Part shown: piece by piece, positions 5,738 to 7,010 of the stretch
Layout of the letters: the number at the start of each line of letters is the position of its first letter
Numbering within the stretch: the first letter of the stretch is position 1
DNA from: Planctomycetota bacterium
Lineage (GTDB): Bacteria; Planctomycetota; Planctomycetia; Pirellulales; Lacipirellulaceae
DNA length: 7,010 nucleotides
Assembly: GCA_024278035.1 (NCBI GenBank)
Contig: JAJRUA010000302.1
Coordinates: forward strand, 1-7,010
Direction of reading: 5' to 3'
The notes under the pieces: generated by a model
Databases searched by the model: none
Told to the model about the DNA's origin: nothing
The model's input: only the letters and a program-made list of their open reading frames with translations
Position numbers and translations under genes: made by a program

Positions 5738-7010
5738 CTACAAATCGAAACTAAAGGTCCGTCCCAAGTAGCGAATAAGCCGACTGGCAAGAGTCCTCGG
5801 ACCAGTCTTGATTCGTGCCTGACCAACGAGCCCGTTGCGAAAAAGTCCACGGGAGTTGTCGAGGCGAACAACCGCTTGGTAGGAAGTGCTCAGCGGACGC
5901 ACTGCTCCGGTTGGGTCGGACTGCGCCGGCACAGGGCCGCCCGAAGTGCTTGCAAGTCGAGGCGAAAGTGTTTCCAGCTCGTCGAGTGCCAAGTAATCGA
6001 TCGTACTCACAAACACATGAGCGGTCGACTCGTTGAACATCAGTCGTACTTCCTGGCCTTCGGTGACAAGATCTTGCTCACGTTGGTTAATCACCAGCAC
6101 CGCATCCCATTGATCGAGATCGCCAATTTTGCAAAGCAAATTGTGTGGCCCCTCGGGCAGGAGCGTAGCACCGAGGTTCTCTTTCTCTAACGGCGAACCC
6201 GACCAACTTGCAAGCTCCACTTGTTGATCGCCCTGGGGATCGGCGCGGCGAGGCGGCGCAATCACGGTGCCTGCCACAGGAGCTAGCAACTCCAGTCGTT
6301 TGGCATCGCGTAGTTTTTGCTCCAATTGCTCGTTGAGCGCCGCCAGTTGTTCGCGAACCACACTGATTTGCCCACCTTGGCCTTCGTCGCGAAATCGAAG
6401 CTGTTGCAAACTATCGAGCTGCACCTGGGTTGCGTTACGCTGGCCACGAAGTCGCTGGATATCGATTGCTAAATCGACATTTCCAAGCCGGGCCAAAATG
6501 TCACCCGCTTCGACCTGCTGTCCAGGCTCGACAAGAATTTCCTCCAACGTCCCCTCGACCTCGACATACACCGAAGCAGCACCATGCGGTTGCAGCTCGA
6601 AGCTGCAAAGCACACTCGACGGAAACGGGATGAAAAACACCCCACCGACAAACGCGGCTAACAAGAGCAGGGTTGCGAACATTCGTACCTTTTTCACTTT
6701 ACTCCACCTCCCGGGGACTCGGAAGAACTTAAACACTTTGACAAATGGCATCACGATAAGTCCATACAACGACATCAGTGCGATCAATTGACCCAGGACC
6801 TTGAGTCCATAGGGCTCGAATATTTTGTTGAGAAAATACAGAATCGAGAACAGGATCACCCAGCGGTATAAAAACGAAGCGACCGTGTAGAGTGCGAAGA
6901 TCATGTGATGTCGTTTCGGCAAAAACGGATCGTCGGGCTCTTCGAGCCCCAAGCACCAGCTGCCCAGTTTTCGATTTAAGATCGTGCTCGCTTTTTGCCT
7001 AAGATTTGGA
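5738..7010 (-). CDS. M50 peptidase-HlyD fusion protein, C-terminal part (5' end outside the window)
   Basis: The frame is open to the window edge, giving the last 423 residues; the TTG at 6950-6952 is an internal codon, not the start. The first visible residues (PNLRQKASTILNRKLGSW) match what usually follows the DGYxxLSDxLE-type segment of M50-like 'peptide zinc metalloprotease' proteins, from memory of the family; the HExxH and Asp ligands are out of view. Hydrophobic segments at about 36-61, 69-93 and 110-132 are probably membrane spans. Next comes a HlyD-type adaptor: a lipoyl-like half (SVYVEVEGTLEEILVEPGQQ, then AGDILARLGN) at about 146-177, a short coiled coil at about 180-241, the second half (LLAPVAGTVIAPPRR) at about 241-255, and a beta-barrel part to the end. 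An acidic/Pro-Ser-rich insertion (about 340-375) interrupts the barrel. Such adaptors link inner-membrane exporters to the outer envelope; the cargo is unknown. The protein ends RTFSFDL. Confidence 0.85.
   Translation of the reverse strand, partial: PNLRQKASTILNRKLGSWCLGLEEPDDPFLPKRHHMIFALYTVASFLYRWVILFSILYFLNKIFEPYGLKVLGQLIALMSLYGLIVMPFVKVFKFFRVPGRWSKVKKVRMFATLLLLAAFVGGVFFIPFPSSVLCSFELQPHGAASVYVEVEGTLEEILVEPGQQVEAGDILARLGNVDLAIDIQRLRGQRNATQVQLDSLQQLRFRDEGQGGQISVVREQLAALNEQLEQKLRDAKRLELLAPVAGTVIAPPRRADPQGDQQVELASWSGSPLEKENLGATLLPEGPHNLLCKIGDLDQWDAVLVINQREQDLVTEGQEVRLMFNESTAHVFVSTIDYLALDELETLSPRLASTSGGPVPAQSDPTGAVRPLSTSYQAVVRLDNSRGLFRNGLVGQARIKTGPRTLASRLIRYLGRTFSFDL

Noticed and set aside
5711..6190. 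159-codon plus-strand open frame crossing the end of the M50-HlyD gene
   Set aside because: Most of it is antisense to a recognisable HlyD barrel domain, and the product has no recognisable features.
6267..6791. 174-codon plus-strand open frame
   Set aside because: It lies wholly opposite the M50-HlyD gene, and its Ser/Arg/Cys-rich low-complexity product is typical of an antisense shadow. The minus-strand frame shows clear domains.
1..7010. CRISPR array, tRNA or rRNA gene, insertion sequence or phage genes
   Set aside because: No regularly spaced repeats, cloverleaf-like sequence, transposase or integrase frame was seen, and long minus-strand genes fill nearly all the window.

Overview
The window most likely comes from a planctomycete chromosome, probably of the Pirellulales type. 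This is inferred from moderate GC, the gene families present and poor Shine-Dalgarno signals. No rRNA or other marker gene confirms it. All four supported genes lie on the minus strand, so transcription runs from high to low coordinates. No tRNA, rRNA, insertion sequence, integrase or CRISPR array was seen.

Region by region, in transcription order: (1) 7010-5738 holds the C-terminal 423 codons of a large membrane protein that joins an M50-type peptidase membrane tail to a HlyD/membrane-fusion adaptor; its 5' part, including any catalytic site, is outside the window. (2) After 78 bases comes a 1178-residue AsmA-like protein (5659-2123) with one N-terminal membrane anchor and a very long beta-rich region containing degenerate repeated modules. 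(3) After 114 bases comes a 419-residue exported protein (2008-749) with a complete HExxH...E zinc-peptidase signature and a C-terminal domain resembling the LecA/PA-IL galactose-binding lectin. (4) After a 338-base gap comes a small exported protein of unknown function (410-60). Its stop codon sits inside a long imperfect palindrome (15-80).

All four products are predicted to be exported or anchored in the cytoplasmic membrane, so the cluster looks like an envelope cassette. The short gaps between the first three genes allow co-transcription, but neither an operon nor a shared pathway is proven. The fourth gene has its own clear ribosome binding site, a long leader with a GC-rich hairpin, and may be transcribed separately.

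The items most worth a second look are the 23-base-pair imperfect hairpin over the end of the small gene, which may mark a truncated longer gene; the peptidase-LecA-like fusion; and the AsmA-like protein directly downstream of an M50-HlyD fusion. I see no convincing wholly new system.
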